A stretch of DNA of 64,000 nt from Hymenobacter sp. CRA2 (GCF_002007105.1 NZ_MVBC01000008.1:186001-250000); one strand, 5' to 3'. Positions 34,030 through 45,968 are shown, numbered from the stretch's first letter. Program-made: numbers and translations. Notes: a model not told the origin generated them from the sequence alone.

Positions 34030-34104
34030 GAGTATGAAGAGGTGAGAAGTAAGACGAGGTTCAGTTTACCAGCACGTCGTCTTACTTCTCATATCTCTAT
34101 ACTC
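34030..34104. repeat. Imperfect inverted repeat with 28-bp arms
   Basis: 34030-34057 and 34077-34104 are reverse complements with a few mismatches; the inner 14 bp (34044-34057 and 34077-34090) are perfect. The loop is 19 bases. It lies just after the E1 stop, so it may end that transcript or be another dispersed palindrome, of a different sequence family from the 8647 element. Confidence 0.7.
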
Positions 34105-34161
34105 TGTACTCAGTTTAGTATTTTTCGGACTGATACGGTTCTGCTTACCCCGCTGCCTGTG

Positions 34162-34494
34162 ATGGAATTTCTGCGTTTGCGCCGGCTGGGCTGGCAACTG
34201 CTGGTGCTGGTGCTGCTGGCCGGCCCGGTGCTGAGCGGGTGCCGACTGTTTCATCCGTACCGTTTGCCCACGCCTAAGGGGCCCGTCGTCAAGCACAAAA
34301 AGGTCAAGAAGAAAGACCCCGACGCTACGGAAATGGCCGACGGCTCGACCGGCGAAGCCAACGACGAACCGGCCAAGGTCCAGAAAAACAGCTACGACAA
34401 GAACGGCCTGCTCAAAAAGCCCAAGCTCAAGCGCCGCCGCCTGAAAAAGAAGGTGGGCCAGCACAAATTCCTCGGCATCACGTTACCCTTCTAG
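34162..34494 (+). CDS. Small basic lipoprotein
   Basis: 110 aa. Signal sequence with lipobox LSGC (Cys about residue 27), then a Lys-rich chain (HKKVKKKDPDA, KPKLKRRRLKKK) ending in GQHKFLGITLPF. The start at 34162 (MEFLRLRRLGW) was chosen for the signal sequence. No known domain. It is the first of three short same-strand genes (34162-35239); the next starts 74 bases later. Confidence 0.75.
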   Translation: MEFLRLRRLGWQLLVLVLLAGPVLSGCRLFHPYRLPTPKGPVVKHKKVKKKDPDATEMADGSTGEANDEPAKVQKNSYDKNGLLKKPKLKRRRLKKKVGQHKFLGITLPF

Positions 34495-34568
34495 CCGAGC
34501 TTTTCCCTTTCGGCGGCGTATAACAGGCGCAGCCTTCTCGTTTTCACCTTCTGTATTCTTACTTCGCT

Positions 34569-34895
34569 ATGCTGATTCGCACCCTGATGGCCAGCCTGCT
34601 GCTGTGGGGGCTGGCGGCACTGCCCGCCGCTGCCCAAACTGATTTCGTATCGCAGAAGCGCGCGGCCCGCAAGTCGCTGAAGGAAGCCAAGAAGTACAAA
34701 GCGCCCGAAGAGCTGCGCCAGACGCACCTGGCGGTGGGCAAGCGCGACCTGCGCCCCGGCGAAACCCCGCCGCGGAACTCCGCCGAGGGCGTCGACGGTT
34801 ACCAGTTCGACAATACCGGCACCCCGCGCGTGAGCGACCATCAAATGATTACGACCACGCGTAAGAGCAAGAAACAACCCAAAGATTCCCAGTAG
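34569..34895 (+). CDS. Small secreted protein, unknown
   Basis: 108 aa. Signal peptide MLIRTLMASLLLWGLAALPAAAQ, then a Lys-rich helix (about residues 28-45) and a short region with GYQFDNTGTPRVSDHQM. No family recognised. It ends two bases before the start of ytxJ, so the two are probably co-transcribed. Confidence 0.75.
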   Translation: MLIRTLMASLLLWGLAALPAAAQTDFVSQKRAARKSLKEAKKYKAPEELRQTHLAVGKRDLRPGETPPRNSAEGVDGYQFDNTGTPRVSDHQMITTTRKSKKQPKDSQ

Positions 34896-34897
34896 CC

Positions 34898-35239
34898 ATG
34901 CAGTGGACCCCGCTGACCCAGCCCGAGCAGCTGGCCGATATCGTACGCGAGTCGGCCGGGCAGCCCGTTGTTATTTTCAAGCACAGCACCAGCTGCTCCA
35001 TCAGCGCCATGGCCAAAAGCCGCCTGGAGCGTCAGTGGGCCGATGCCGGCCTTGCCGATGTGAAGGCGTACTACCTCGATTTGCTGCGCTACCGCCCCAT
35101 CTCCAACCAGATTGCTGAGCAGTTTGGCGTGCAGCACCAGTCGCCGCAGCTGCTGCTGATCCAGGACGGCGAGTGCCGCTACGACGCCTCGCACATGAGC
35201 ATTCAGCTCGGCGAGGTGAAGAAGAAAGTAGCCGCGTAG
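34898..35239 (+). CDS. ytxJ: Bacillithiol system thioredoxin-like protein YtxJ
   Basis: 113 aa, one thioredoxin-fold domain, of the family named after Bacillus YtxJ and linked to bacillithiol redox control. Matches include VVIFKHSTSCSISAMA with the single active cysteine in a TSCS-type motif (about residue 33), the LDLLRYRPISNQIAEQFGV segment, and the conserved SPQLLLI cis-Pro region. It starts 2 bases after the preceding gene's stop. It supports the idea that this organism uses bacillithiol as its thiol buffer, as other Bacteroidota do. Confidence 0.92.
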   Translation: MQWTPLTQPEQLADIVRESAGQPVVIFKHSTSCSISAMAKSRLERQWADAGLADVKAYYLDLLRYRPISNQIAEQFGVQHQSPQLLLIQDGECRYDASHMSIQLGEVKKKVAA

Positions 35240-35260
35240 GCAACCCTTCAAGGCCGCAGT

Positions 35261-35368
35261 GCCTGTCATCCTGAGTAGAGCGAAGGACCTCCTCACGCCT
35301 GAACGAGCCGTAACAACGACGGCCGGTCGGCGGCGAGGAGGTCCTTGGCTCTGCTCAGGATGACAGGC
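35261..35368. repeat. Palindromic element ending in a T tract
   Basis: Arms 35261-35294 and 35335-35368 match with two mismatches around a 40-base loop. TTTTTT follows closely, so it can act as a terminator for ytxJ. The outer sequence (GTCATCCTGAG) is shared with the element at 11582. Confidence 0.85.
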
Positions 35369-35473
35369 TTTTTTAGCGGCTGCCCATGTCTGGTTACTAG
35401 CGGACCGTCGCTGCTTACCGGTTATTAAGGCCAGCTCGGCAGTTCGGCCTAAACCCCGCTGTAACGAAGCGCT

Positions 35474-35881
35474 TTACGCGCCGTACGTGAACTGAACCGA
35501 TTGCCGGATTTCCGGGTTCAGGCTAAGGGCCACGGGGCAGGTGCGCGCCGCGTTTTCGAGCGTAGCGCGTTCTTTGGCCGAAAGCGAAGCGGGCATCTTG
35601 AATGCCACTTCGATTTCGGCGATGCGCCGGGGCTCCGCGGCCATGTGCTTGGTGACTTCCCACGTCACGCTGGTCAAATCCAGCCCCTGCCGCTCCGCCA
35701 CGATGCCCATGATGGTCATCATGCAGGAGCCGAGGGCGGCGCTGACCAGGTCCGTCGGCGAAAACGCTTCGCCGCGGCCGTGGTTGTCCACCGGGGCGTC
35801 GGTATGAATGGAATTGCCCGAGGCCACGTGCGTGGCTTCGGTGCGTAGCTGGCCGGCGTACCGGGCGGTGGCAGTGCTCAT
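35474..35881 (-). CDS. OsmC family peroxidase-like protein
   Basis: 135 aa. OsmC/Ohr fold with both reactive cysteines: GSCMMTIMG (about residue 56) and ARTCPVALSL (about residue 118). In this family they reduce organic peroxides through a thiol cycle. It is closest to the general OsmC type (YhfA-like) rather than Ohr. The ATG at 35881 (MSTATARYAG) fits the family; a longer frame adds 11 residues without similarity. Convergent with ytxJ, another thiol-redox gene, with the palindromic element between them. Confidence 0.92.
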   Translation of the reverse strand: MSTATARYAGQLRTEATHVASGNSIHTDAPVDNHGRGEAFSPTDLVSAALGSCMMTIMGIVAERQGLDLTSVTWEVTKHMAAEPRRIAEIEVAFKMPASLSAKERATLENAARTCPVALSLNPEIRQSVQFTYGA

Positions 35882-35904
35882 AAATTCAGAAAAACTACAG
35901 ACGG

Positions 35905-36765
35905 ATGCGCTCAAATTTACGTACTTTCGAAGTGGCCCGCAGCCCGCGCGTGGCTTCGCGTTTCTCCTCCCTTCTGCCTGCCTCTGCCGTGCGCACGTTA
36001 CTCTACTCCGGCTTATTGCTTACGGCTGCCCTGCTGCTTTCTTCGGCCGCTCAGGCCCAGGAAGCCCAGGAGGCGCCCGGCTACCAAAAGGAATTCACCT
36101 ACGGCATCAACCTGAACACCAACGCCGGCCTGATCGGCGGGGTGGCCGTGCGCTCCACGCGCCGCCTCAACGACGACTGGGCGCGCTTCTGGACGCTGGA
36201 GGGCGTGGAGGTGAAAGGCCGCAAGGAGCAGCGCGTGCAAAACAGCATCGGCGGGGTGTACGTGAAGGGCAAGACCAACTACCTCTTCGCCCTGCGTCCC
36301 ACCATCGGCCTGCAGCGCACCATCTTCCGCAAGGCTGCCGAGTCGGGCGTGGAAGTGGGCGGGCTGTTCGGCGCCGGGCCGTCCATCGGGCTGCTGCTGC
36401 CTTACTACATCTACTACGACTACACCCAGCGCGACCCGCAGAACCCGCACCCCTCCGAGGACATCCGTGCTGAGCAGTACGACCCCATCAAGCACAACGA
36501 CCCGGGCAAGATTTACGACCGGGCGCCCATTTTCTCGGGCATCGGCGACCTGAAGCCTAACATCGGGGCGCACGTGCGCGGGGCGCTGAACTTTGAGTAC
36601 GGGCGCTACCGCGACGCCGTGGCGGGCATCGAAACCGGCTTTCTGGTGGAGGCCTACGCCAAGCGCCTCGTGACGCTGCAGGAGCAGGGTGTGGCCACCA
36701 GCAAAATCAACGACAACGTGTTCACCTCGGTGTACATGACCATCTACATCGGCTCGCGCAAATAA
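35905..36765 (+). CDS. Predicted outer membrane beta-barrel protein, conserved unknown
   Basis: Up to 286 aa. Signal-like sequence [22 protein letters not shown], then a barrel-like region with repeated Gly/aromatic strands ([54 protein letters not shown]). The start is uncertain: ATG 35905 leaves about 30 residues before the signal peptide, while GTG 35989 starts directly at it and lies downstream of a near -7 box (TACTTTCG, 35922-35929). No named family or function recognised, though the protein looks like a conserved Bacteroidota porin-style product. Confidence 0.72.
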   Translation: MRSNLRTFEVARSPRVASRFSSLLPASAVRTLLYSGLLLTAALLLSSAAQAQEAQEAPGYQKEFTYGINLNTNAGLIGGVAVRSTRRLNDDWARFWTLEGVEVKGRKEQRVQNSIGGVYVKGKTNYLFALRPTIGLQRTIFRKAAESGVEVGGLFGAGPSIGLLLPYYIYYDYTQRDPQNPHPSEDIRAEQYDPIKHNDPGKIYDRAPIFSGIGDLKPNIGAHVRGALNFEYGRYRDAVAGIETGFLVEAYAKRLVTLQEQGVATSKINDNVFTSVYMTIYIGSRK

Positions 36766-36935
36766 CTGCCCTGCCAGAGCTGCTGAGCTATACGGCCGCG
36801 GCCCCGGATACTCCGGGGCCGCGGCTTTTTTCGTGTCGGCCCGCCACGATGGGGCCGCGTTGCAACTACCGCGGCCATCTGCTTGTTTACCCGGCACGCG
36901 CAGCAATTCCTGCTTCGTCACAACTCGCTACCAAC

Positions 36936-36943
36936 TACCTTTG
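36936..36943 (+). promoter_or_regulatory. -7 box directly before lipA
   Basis: TACCTTTG ending 4 bases before the lipA ATG, so the transcript would start at or very near the start codon. Confidence 0.55.
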
Positions 36944-36947
36944 TAGT

Positions 36948-37850
36948 ATGGATACTCTCCTGACCTTACCCGTCATTCAGCCCGAAGCCGCTGCTCCGGC
37001 CAAGCCGCGCAAGCCCGACTGGCTGCGCGTGAAGCTGCCCGTGGGCCCGGCCTACGCCAACGTGCGCAAGCTGGTGGACGAACACAAGCTGCATACCATC
37101 TGCGAATCGGGCAACTGCCCGAACATGGGCGAGTGCTGGGGCGCCGGCACGGCCACCTTCATGATTCTGGGCAACGTGTGCACGCGCTCCTGCTCGTTCT
37201 GCGCCGTGGCCACGGGCCGCCCCACCGAGTACGACCTCGACGAGCCCCGCCGCGTGGCCGAAGCCATCAAGCTGATGGGCGTGAAGCACGCCGTCATTAC
37301 CAGCGTCAACCGCGACGAGCTGAAGGACCGCGGCGCCAGCGTGTGGTACGAAACGGTGGTGCAGACCAAGCTTATGTCGCCCACCACGACCATCGAAACG
37401 CTGATTCCGGACGTGAAGGCCAACTGGGCCGCGCTGGATACGATGATTGCCGGTGGGCAGGAAGTGGTGTCGCACAACATGGAAACCGTGGGCAGCCTCT
37501 ACCGCCTCGTGCGCCCTCAGGCCAAGTACGACCGTAGCCTGGAGCAGATTCGCCGCACCAAGGAAGCGGGCCGCCGCACCAAGTCGGGCATCATGCTGGG
37601 CTTGGGCGAGACGAAGGAGGAAGTGTACCAGGCTATGGACGACCTGGCTGCCAACGGCCTCGACATCCTCACCTTGGGTCAGTACCTGCAGCCCACCAAG
37701 CGCCACATCGAAGTAGCCGAGTTTATCCACCCGGACCTCTTCGCCCACTACAAGGAAGAAGGCCTGCGCCGCGGCCTGAAGTACGTGGAAAGCGGCCCGC
37801 TGGTGCGCAGCTCTTACCACGCTGAGCGCCACGTGAACGTGCCCATCTAA
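36948..37850 (+). CDS. lipA: Lipoyl synthase
   Basis: Radical SAM enzyme that inserts two sulfurs into octanoyl groups on E2 and GcvH proteins. 300 aa. Auxiliary cluster motif C....CPNMGECW ([13 protein letters not shown]), radical SAM motif [10 protein letters not shown] (about residues 79-88), and the C-terminal RSSYHAE that holds the serine ligand. The ATG at 36948 is preferred because the box TACCTTTG just before it would otherwise be inside the gene. Its products serve the E1/E2 dehydrogenases (32.0 kb, 63.7 kb) and the glycine cleavage system (gcvP, 42.3 kb). Confidence 0.97.
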   Translation: MDTLLTLPVIQPEAAAPAKPRKPDWLRVKLPVGPAYANVRKLVDEHKLHTICESGNCPNMGECWGAGTATFMILGNVCTRSCSFCAVATGRPTEYDLDEPRRVAEAIKLMGVKHAVITSVNRDELKDRGASVWYETVVQTKLMSPTTTIETLIPDVKANWAALDTMIAGGQEVVSHNMETVGSLYRLVRPQAKYDRSLEQIRRTKEAGRRTKSGIMLGLGETKEEVYQAMDDLAANGLDILTLGQYLQPTKRHIEVAEFIHPDLFAHYKEEGLRRGLKYVESGPLVRSSYHAERHVNVPI

Positions 37851-37873
37851 GCCTGACACACTTTTGACTAAAG

Positions 37874-37910
37874 CCGCCCGGCCGCCAAGTGGTAGCCGGG
37901 CGGTTGTGTT
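37874..37910 (+). terminator. Terminator after lipA
   Basis: Arms CCGCCCGGC (37874-37882) and GCCGGGCGG (37895-37903), followed by TTGTGTT. Confidence 0.75.
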
Positions 37911-37944
37911 GTAAGCCTGCGGCGGCCTGCCCTTACAGGCATCA

Positions 37945-37994
37945 GCCAACAAAATAACGGCCTCTTCCTGCGAAGAGGCCGTTATTTTGTTGGC
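37945..37994. terminator. Two-way hairpin between lipA and the T9SS gene
   Basis: Arms 37945-37967 and 37972-37994 are perfect 23-bp complements with a 4-base loop; A-rich on the left and T-rich on the right. Confidence 0.9.
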
Positions 37995-38052
37995 AGGCGT
38001 AGCGCCTCAGAGTGGCACTTCTGCCAACCATTTTGTCGCCATTTATTGCCGT

Positions 38053-40473
38053 TTAATGTAGCAAGGGCAGTGCCTGCTGCTGGCCATCGGCCGTGATGAA
38101 CCGTAGCACGTAGGCGCCAGACGGCAGGGCGGCCAACCCGGGCAGCGTGAGCTGGGTGCTGTGCGCCGGCAGGCTGGCCTGGCATACCAGGCGGCCCAGC
38201 GCATCCACTAGCTGCAGCGTAGCAGCCGCAGGCAGGGCCTGCGTCAGCCGTACCGTCAGCGCCTGAGTGAAAGGCACGGGATAAGCCGTCAGGCCCAGCT
38301 GGGCACGGCGGGGCAGGCGGTTGCTGAGCACCGTGAATTCGTAGGCGCCCATATCGGGTGCAGTGCGATTGCGCGGGGTACCGGCGAGGTCCGTGGCGAC
38401 GCCAGCCAGCGGCGTGCCTTGATTATCAAGAGCCGGATTGCCGGGAAGTAGGGGCGAGGTAGTGGCAAGGCGCGGATCGACCGACAGGCTGTGAACCTCT
38501 TGGCCGCTAGCCGCGCGCCAGTCGGCCAGGGAGGTGTAATCGGCGGTGGTGGTGTGGGCCAGAATGCCCCCGTTGGCATCAGTCAGGTACAGGTTGTTAT
38601 AATCGACGGTGGAGCCTACGGGACCGGCACTTGGGTTCAGGGCAAAGTAGGCGTAGTGTTTGCCGGCGCTTTGCGAGGCAGTAGTATTCACGAAGATGTT
38701 GTTGCGCACGTCGAGCAGCCCGCCGCTGGTGGCCGAGCCGGCAAACTCCAAGGTGACGTTCGAAAAGGCCGCGGCAGCCGGGTCGCCTACCGCCACGGTG
38801 TTGTGCCACACCATGATCTGGTTGTTGTTGGCGTTGCCCAGCGTCGTAATTTGCAAGCCGCGCAGCAGGCGGCTCGGCGTGGTCGTTGTGCCGGCGTAGT
38901 CGCGGCGCAGGTCGTTGATTTCGTTGTTGTAGCAGTAGATGGTGGTGCTGCCGGCGGTGGTACCCGTGAGCGGGTCCAGCACCATCCCGTTCACCGAAAA
39001 GGCCGTGGAACCGCTGGTCGGGTTGTTGAAGCGGATGTCCGAAATGCGGTTGTTGTAGATGCGGCAGGCCGCCGCGCCACTGCCCTGTAGCGCCAGCGTA
39101 TACAGTCCATACACGGAGGCAGCCGAGGCCTGCACGCCACGGATGACGTTATCGTGCACGCTCAGCTGCCGTTGGTTTTCGGCCCGGATGCCGTAGGTCA
39201 GGCCGGTATTGCCGATGTCGCCGGGCGTGCCGTTGCCCACGGCCACGTTGGCTACTTCGGTCTTGTTATCGGGGTAGGTGCTGCTCGACGACACCAGCCA
39301 CAGACCGCCGACGGCGTTGCTGATGGTCAGGTCCAGGTAACGGTTGTTGCGGTGAGTACCCAGCGAGTCGGTGGGGGCGGCGGTGCCCAGGCTGGTGCCT
39401 GTGGCCTGTAGCAGCCCCACGCTGCCGGGGGTAGCGCGGTTCAGCGTAATGGCCGCGTTGCGCACCACGATACCGCGCGTGCCATCCGTCGCCGAGGCGC
39501 CGCGCACGCGGTAGCCGCACACCGGCCCGGGGCCCACGGCCCGCACATCAATGCCGTCGAACGTCACGAAGTCACTGCCAACCACATCGATGGCCGCCGG
39601 CCCGCCGTTGCTCAGCACCACGGGGTTGGCACCACTGCCGGCCTTGCGGAATACAATGCGCTGGGTAGGCGTGCCGCTGGCCAGGAGCGGCGGCAGTTCC
39701 TGCGCAAACGTCTGGCCCGCTGCTACCTCAAAAGTCACTGCGCCGGCCGGGGGCGCTTGGTTTAGCCGCTGAATAGCCGCCGCCAAGCTGGAAAAGTTGG
39801 TGGCCGAGGCGGGCTGCGAGTTATCCACCGTGTAGGTACCCGCGGGCAGCGGCAGCGCGGTCTGCGCCGTTACCGTCACGTTGTCGATGGCTGCGGGCGG
39901 CTGCGTACCCGTGATAATGTTGTTAGCCCAGGTGAATACCAGCCGCACGGTAGTGGGCCCGGTAGTGGCGCCCACGGGCAGCGGCAGCGTGAGGTGGCCG
40001 AAACCGGTGCGCTGGCACAGGCCCAGCGGCGTGATGGGCACCACCCCGCTGCCGGCTGGCAGCGCGCCGGCGGTGGGCGTAAAGGACGTCGGCACCAGGT
40101 ACACCTTCAGGTAGTCCCGCTCGCCCGGTTCGCCCTGGTTCTGCCAGTCGAAGCTCAGCTCGAACACGTTGCCGGCGGGCAGGGTCACGTCGCTGTACAG
40201 GTGCGCGATGGAGGTAGCATTGGTATCGTAGGCGTGGCCGGTGCCGCCGTTATTGCTGATGTAAGCGGCCTGGCTGCCCGGTTCGCTGCCGCCGTTGCCA
40301 GCTGCCCGGCCGGCGTGCCACTGGTTTACCTGCGTGCCATTGACGGGGATAAACGAGCCGAGGCCGCCTTCAAAGGATTCGCCGAAGGCAGTCGTTTGTG
40401 CGTGGCTGGCTAGCGGAAGCAATAAGGCAAACGCCGGCAGACAGGCGCGGCGCAGAGAGGAAAAGTGCGGCAT
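38053..40473 (-). CDS. Secreted beta-helix protein with T9SS sorting domain
   Basis: 806 aa. Signal peptide ending SHAQ. Residues about 25-210 form a carbohydrate-binding-like jelly roll (FELSFDWQNQGEPG, IDNVTVTAQT). About 225-720 is a right-handed parallel beta helix: an N-rich ladder with ...NNRISDIRFNNP, YCYNNEINDLRR, VRNNIFVNTTA and YNNLYLTDANG, ending with the PDMGAYE motif common at the end of such helices. The last 80 residues are the T9SS sorting domain (LTAYPVPFTQALTVRL... GAYVLRF). Probably surface-exposed and possibly acting on or binding polysaccharide; no catalytic residues identified. Confidence 0.92.
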   Translation of the reverse strand: MPHFSSLRRACLPAFALLLPLASHAQTTAFGESFEGGLGSFIPVNGTQVNQWHAGRAAGNGGSEPGSQAAYISNNGGTGHAYDTNATSIAHLYSDVTLPAGNVFELSFDWQNQGEPGERDYLKVYLVPTSFTPTAGALPAGSGVVPITPLGLCQRTGFGHLTLPLPVGATTGPTTVRLVFTWANNIITGTQPPAAIDNVTVTAQTALPLPAGTYTVDNSQPASATNFSSLAAAIQRLNQAPPAGAVTFEVAAGQTFAQELPPLLASGTPTQRIVFRKAGSGANPVVLSNGGPAAIDVVGSDFVTFDGIDVRAVGPGPVCGYRVRGASATDGTRGIVVRNAAITLNRATPGSVGLLQATGTSLGTAAPTDSLGTHRNNRYLDLTISNAVGGLWLVSSSSTYPDNKTEVANVAVGNGTPGDIGNTGLTYGIRAENQRQLSVHDNVIRGVQASAASVYGLYTLALQGSGAAACRIYNNRISDIRFNNPTSGSTAFSVNGMVLDPLTGTTAGSTTIYCYNNEINDLRRDYAGTTTTPSRLLRGLQITTLGNANNNQIMVWHNTVAVGDPAAAAFSNVTLEFAGSATSGGLLDVRNNIFVNTTASQSAGKHYAYFALNPSAGPVGSTVDYNNLYLTDANGGILAHTTTADYTSLADWRAASGQEVHSLSVDPRLATTSPLLPGNPALDNQGTPLAGVATDLAGTPRNRTAPDMGAYEFTVLSNRLPRRAQLGLTAYPVPFTQALTVRLTQALPAAATLQLVDALGRLVCQASLPAHSTQLTLPGLAALPSGAYVLRFITADGQQQALPLLH

Positions 40474-40589
40474 AAGCGGATAAAAGACAGCCGAACGGAA
40501 TCGGGCCAGCGCAAAAGTAGCGGCCTGACCTCGAACCAACTGAATTCAAAAGCATTCCGAGAGCCTCCAGTGCCGGCCCAATGATCAAC

Positions 40590-40624
40590 AAAAAAGCCCT
40601 TTCCGCAGGGCAGAAAGGGCTTTG
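40590..40624 (-). terminator. Terminator after the DUF4136 gene
   Basis: Arms 40593-40603 and 40613-40623 (AAAGCCCTTTC and complement); six T on the minus strand at 40595-40590. It is 19 bases past the stop. Confidence 0.85.
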
Positions 40625-40642
40625 AAATCGGAGCTGCCGGGC

Positions 40643-41245
40643 TTAGCGGCGGGCCGTGTTGTCGGTGGGCGGGTAGGCTTCCAGTACGCCGCTCACGATG
40701 CGGTTTACTTCGGGCTCGGTGATGGTCTGGTTATTTACGGCGGCCTGGCCGTAACCGCGCCATACCAACTCCTTGCGCTTGGCGTCCACAATGTCGATGA
40801 TGACGTTGCCGGCTTTGTAGTTGGTCACCGTGTACGGACGGTTCCAGGCGCTGCCGTAGCCGTACCAGAACGGGTACCCGTAGGGACCGTAGTAGTTGGT
40901 GTTGGCTTGCTGCTTGTCCTCCACGCGGGCCGAGTAGGCCAGATACACGTCGGGGTTCTTCTCCACTTTCGTCAGGCCCTTGCGCACCATCTCGGCTTCG
41001 AGGGACGTGCGCATGCGCTTGTCAAAAAACGAGTTGTAGCCTTTGGCCGGGCCACCTTCCGCATCGGTGGGCTGCTCGGGGTACCAAGCCCAGGTCTTGT
41101 AGTTGCGAAAGTTTACGGCGTGGTCGAAATCAGTAGTGACGCCAACGCGGGGCACCGAAGCACAGCCAGCCGCACCCAGGAGCGTCGTCAGGCCGATAGC
41201 CACCAGGGCCACCGGACGAGAAAAAAAGCGGGTGAGCAAATTCAT
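40643..41245 (-). CDS. DUF4136 lipoprotein
   Basis: 200 aa. Signal sequence with lipobox AAGC (Cys about residue 28). The mature part follows the DUF4136 pattern: VTTDFDHAVNFRNYKTWAW near the start, RMRTSLEAEMVRKGLTKVEKNPDVYLAY in the middle, a Tyr/Gly-rich stretch NTNYYGPYGYPFWYGYG, then IIDIVDAKRKELVWRGYGQA and a C-terminal helix. Members are envelope lipoproteins of unknown role. The ATG at 41245 starts the signal sequence. Confidence 0.92.
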   Translation of the reverse strand: MNLLTRFFSRPVALVAIGLTTLLGAAGCASVPRVGVTTDFDHAVNFRNYKTWAWYPEQPTDAEGGPAKGYNSFFDKRMRTSLEAEMVRKGLTKVEKNPDVYLAYSARVEDKQQANTNYYGPYGYPFWYGYGSAWNRPYTVTNYKAGNVIIDIVDAKRKELVWRGYGQAAVNNQTITEPEVNRIVSGVLEAYPPTDNTARR

Positions 41246-41458
41246 ATAGGGTCGAGTTGAAAAGCGGCCGCAAATCCGGACTCCCGGTAGTGGGAGGAGC
41301 CTTGCCTGCTCGCAGTTATTCAACATCGGCACCGGGCCCGTCGTTCCCGCAGAATAGTATTCTCTAAAGCTGATTGCATAAACTTTAAAAAAGAAATGTT
41401 AGGTATAGTTTAGTTTTATCTGAATATTAGAATAAACTATTCTGCGCTCTTTTCATCT

Positions 41459-41760
41459 ATGCCACGCCTCCAACCTATTGCGCTAAACCTGCTCTGCGGG
41501 CTTGGTGGTGCCTCCCTCTGCCTAGCCCAGGGCCCGGCTTCGCCTGCCCCGTCGCAGGTCCCCAGCCGGGCCACGGGCACCACCGCGGCCTCTATGCCCA
41601 GGCCAGTACCCAGTCGGCCATGCTCTCCATCATTAGCCCAGGCACGCAGGTGCAGGTGCTCGATTCATCGCACGCGTACTTTGTGCGGGCACAGCTGAGC
41701 AAGGATGGCAAAACGCTGACCGGCTACATGTATCGGGCGTGCCTGGGCGGGGTGCGCTGA
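41459..41760 (+). pseudogene. Frameshifted SH3-like secreted protein, paralogue of the next gene
   Basis: The 5' part (frame from ATG 41459) encodes a signal peptide MPRLQPIALNLLCGLGG..LCLAQ and a Pro/Ser linker. From about 41585 the coding continues in a different frame: LYAQASTQSAMLSIISPG, TQVQVLDSSHAYFVRA and KDGKTLTGYMYRACLGG, ending at the TGA at 41758-41760. This second part lines up with the next gene product (YDGMKKESALLMAVSSGTEVQVMDT..YFVKVR..TGYMYRTC). A single indel near 41575-41592 would restore one frame of about 100 codons. It may be decayed, a sequencing error, or slippage. Confidence 0.78.
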
Positions 41761-41842
41761 CAGCGAATAATCCGTTGTGGGAGTTGATAAAATGCTGTTA
41801 CGCGGCAATATTTTGCTACATTCCCAGCGTAATCCACCCCCT

Positions 41843-42136
41843 ATGAATAAACCTCTACTGCTTCTTTCCCTACTGGCACTAGCGGCTTGCAACGCCGCCA
41901 AAGACGACGGTACCGCCACCCGGCCCGACCGCACGCCCGTGGCCCACAACACCGTGGTCGACTGCAGCCTCTACGACGGCATGAAGAAGGAGTCCGCGCT
42001 GCTGATGGCGGTGAGTTCCGGCACCGAAGTACAGGTGATGGACACCATCGACCAGTACTTCGTGAAGGTACGCGCCACCAACGCCGGCAAGACCCAGACG
42101 GGCTACATGTACCGCACCTGCTTCGCGGCCAAATAA
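41843..42136 (+). CDS. SH3-like lipoprotein
   Basis: 97 aa. MNKPLLLLSLLALAAC gives a short signal with lipobox LAAC (Cys about residue 16). The mature part reads as a small bacterial SH3-like barrel: CSLYDGMKKESALLMAVSSGTEVQVMD, then YFVKVRATN and TGYMYRTC, with two cysteines that may pair. I chose the ATG at 41843 for the signal sequence. It is a tandem relative of the frameshifted copy 82 bases upstream. Function unknown; such domains often bind peptides or wall fragments. Confidence 0.82.
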   Translation: MNKPLLLLSLLALAACNAAKDDGTATRPDRTPVAHNTVVDCSLYDGMKKESALLMAVSSGTEVQVMDTIDQYFVKVRATNAGKTQTGYMYRTCFAAK

Positions 42137-42159
42137 GTACCCGGCGACTCCTAACGCAA

Positions 42160-42196
42160 CAAGGCCCGCTACCATCCGGTAGCGGGCCTTGTTATT
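42160..42196. terminator. Two-way terminator between the SH3-like gene and gcvP
   Basis: Arms 42160-42173 and 42178-42191 are perfect 14-bp complements with a 4-base loop, followed by TTATT. Confidence 0.9.
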
Positions 42197-42263
42197 GAGC
42201 GGCAGCTGGAAGCGGTGAGCAGCCGGAACAGGATCTTAAGACCAGCTGCCGGCTACTTACTTA

Positions 42264-45224
<2,961 letters not shown>

Positions 45225-45609
45225 ACAGAAAACGGATGGGTTGGCGGGGAAACGAACCTTGATAAGGCCCTAACAAAGGTAGGCCGAAAAGGGCTCAAGC
45301 TTAAACCATTTCGGCGGCAAAAAAGTGTTGCCCGCACCAAGAAAGCTTTGCCCTTGGTAATCAGAGGGAATAGCATAGGCCGAATTGAGTAGCACTGAAC
45401 TGCCTACCCGGGACGGCGCGGCAGCATATGACGGCAAGGTTATCAATCAATGGTAGCCTGTGCGGTCCGTAACCCAGTCAATGGCTTGGCGGTACGTCCT
45501 CCAAGCAAGACTGCCCCAGCTTACTTGATTAAAGCAGCGAGATATATGCGTAACTTTTTGCTAAAAATAATAGTAAATTAGAGCGTCGTTTAGGGCTTAA
45601 AGAAGCTTT
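45225..45609. other. Divergent promoter region between gcvP and the small His-rich protein gene
   Basis: 385 bases. The left part holds the gcvP leader and its -7 box (45274-45281, minus strand). The right part (45540-45600) is very AT rich and probably carries the + strand promoter, though no clear TAnnTTTG is seen. A small stem CTTGG..CCAAG lies near 45485-45505. No gene found. Confidence 0.5.
45274..45281 (-). promoter_or_regulatory. -7 box before gcvP
   Basis: TACCTTTG on the minus strand, 49 bases before the ATG at 45224. Confidence 0.5.
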
Positions 45610-45963
45610 ATGTCCGACCAGATTGATAGTGAAACACCAAATTTTTTAGCAATGACCAGCACTCCGCTTTACCGCCACGGCGACGTCCTGATTGCCGCCG
45701 TACCTGCCCTGCCGGCCAGCGCCGTACCCCAGCCCGGCCTGGTTCTCGCCCACGGCGAGGTAACCGGCCACTCCCACCGCATCCGCGAAATTGGGGCGGC
45801 TCGGCTTTTTAATGACGGCCGCCGCATATACTTGCACATCACCGCGCCTACGGCCACGCTGGTGCATGAGGAACACCGGCCCATCACGCTGCCAGCCGGG
45901 GTGTACAGCGTGTGGCAGCAGCGGGAATACTCGCCCGAGGCCATCCGCACGGTCGTCGACTAA
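45610..45963 (+). CDS. Small histidine-motif protein of unknown function (HGDVLI/HGEVTGHSH type)
   Basis: 117 aa, soluble. The conserved part begins YRHGDVLI (about residue 21) and has VLAHGEVTGHSHRI (about 45-58), LHITAPTATLVHEEH, LPAGVYSVWQQREYSPE and IRTVVD at the end. The histidines could bind a metal in a small cupin-like barrel; this is inference. I know similar short proteins next to DUF6745-type proteins in other phyla. The start is either 45610 or the in-frame ATG at 45652, which would remove an AT-rich, non-conserved N-terminus. It is followed 15 bases later by the LRR gene, so one transcript is likely. Confidence 0.75.
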   Translation: MSDQIDSETPNFLAMTSTPLYRHGDVLIAAVPALPASAVPQPGLVLAHGEVTGHSHRIREIGAARLFNDGRRIYLHITAPTATLVHEEHRPITLPAGVYSVWQQREYSPEAIRTVVD

Positions 45964-45968
45964 CCTTA

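Noticed and set aside
45410-45600. Small RNA or Y-RNA-like gene before the histidine-motif gene
   Set aside because: Only a weak 5-bp stem is visible, and no Ro/TROVE gene is nearby; not enough to call.
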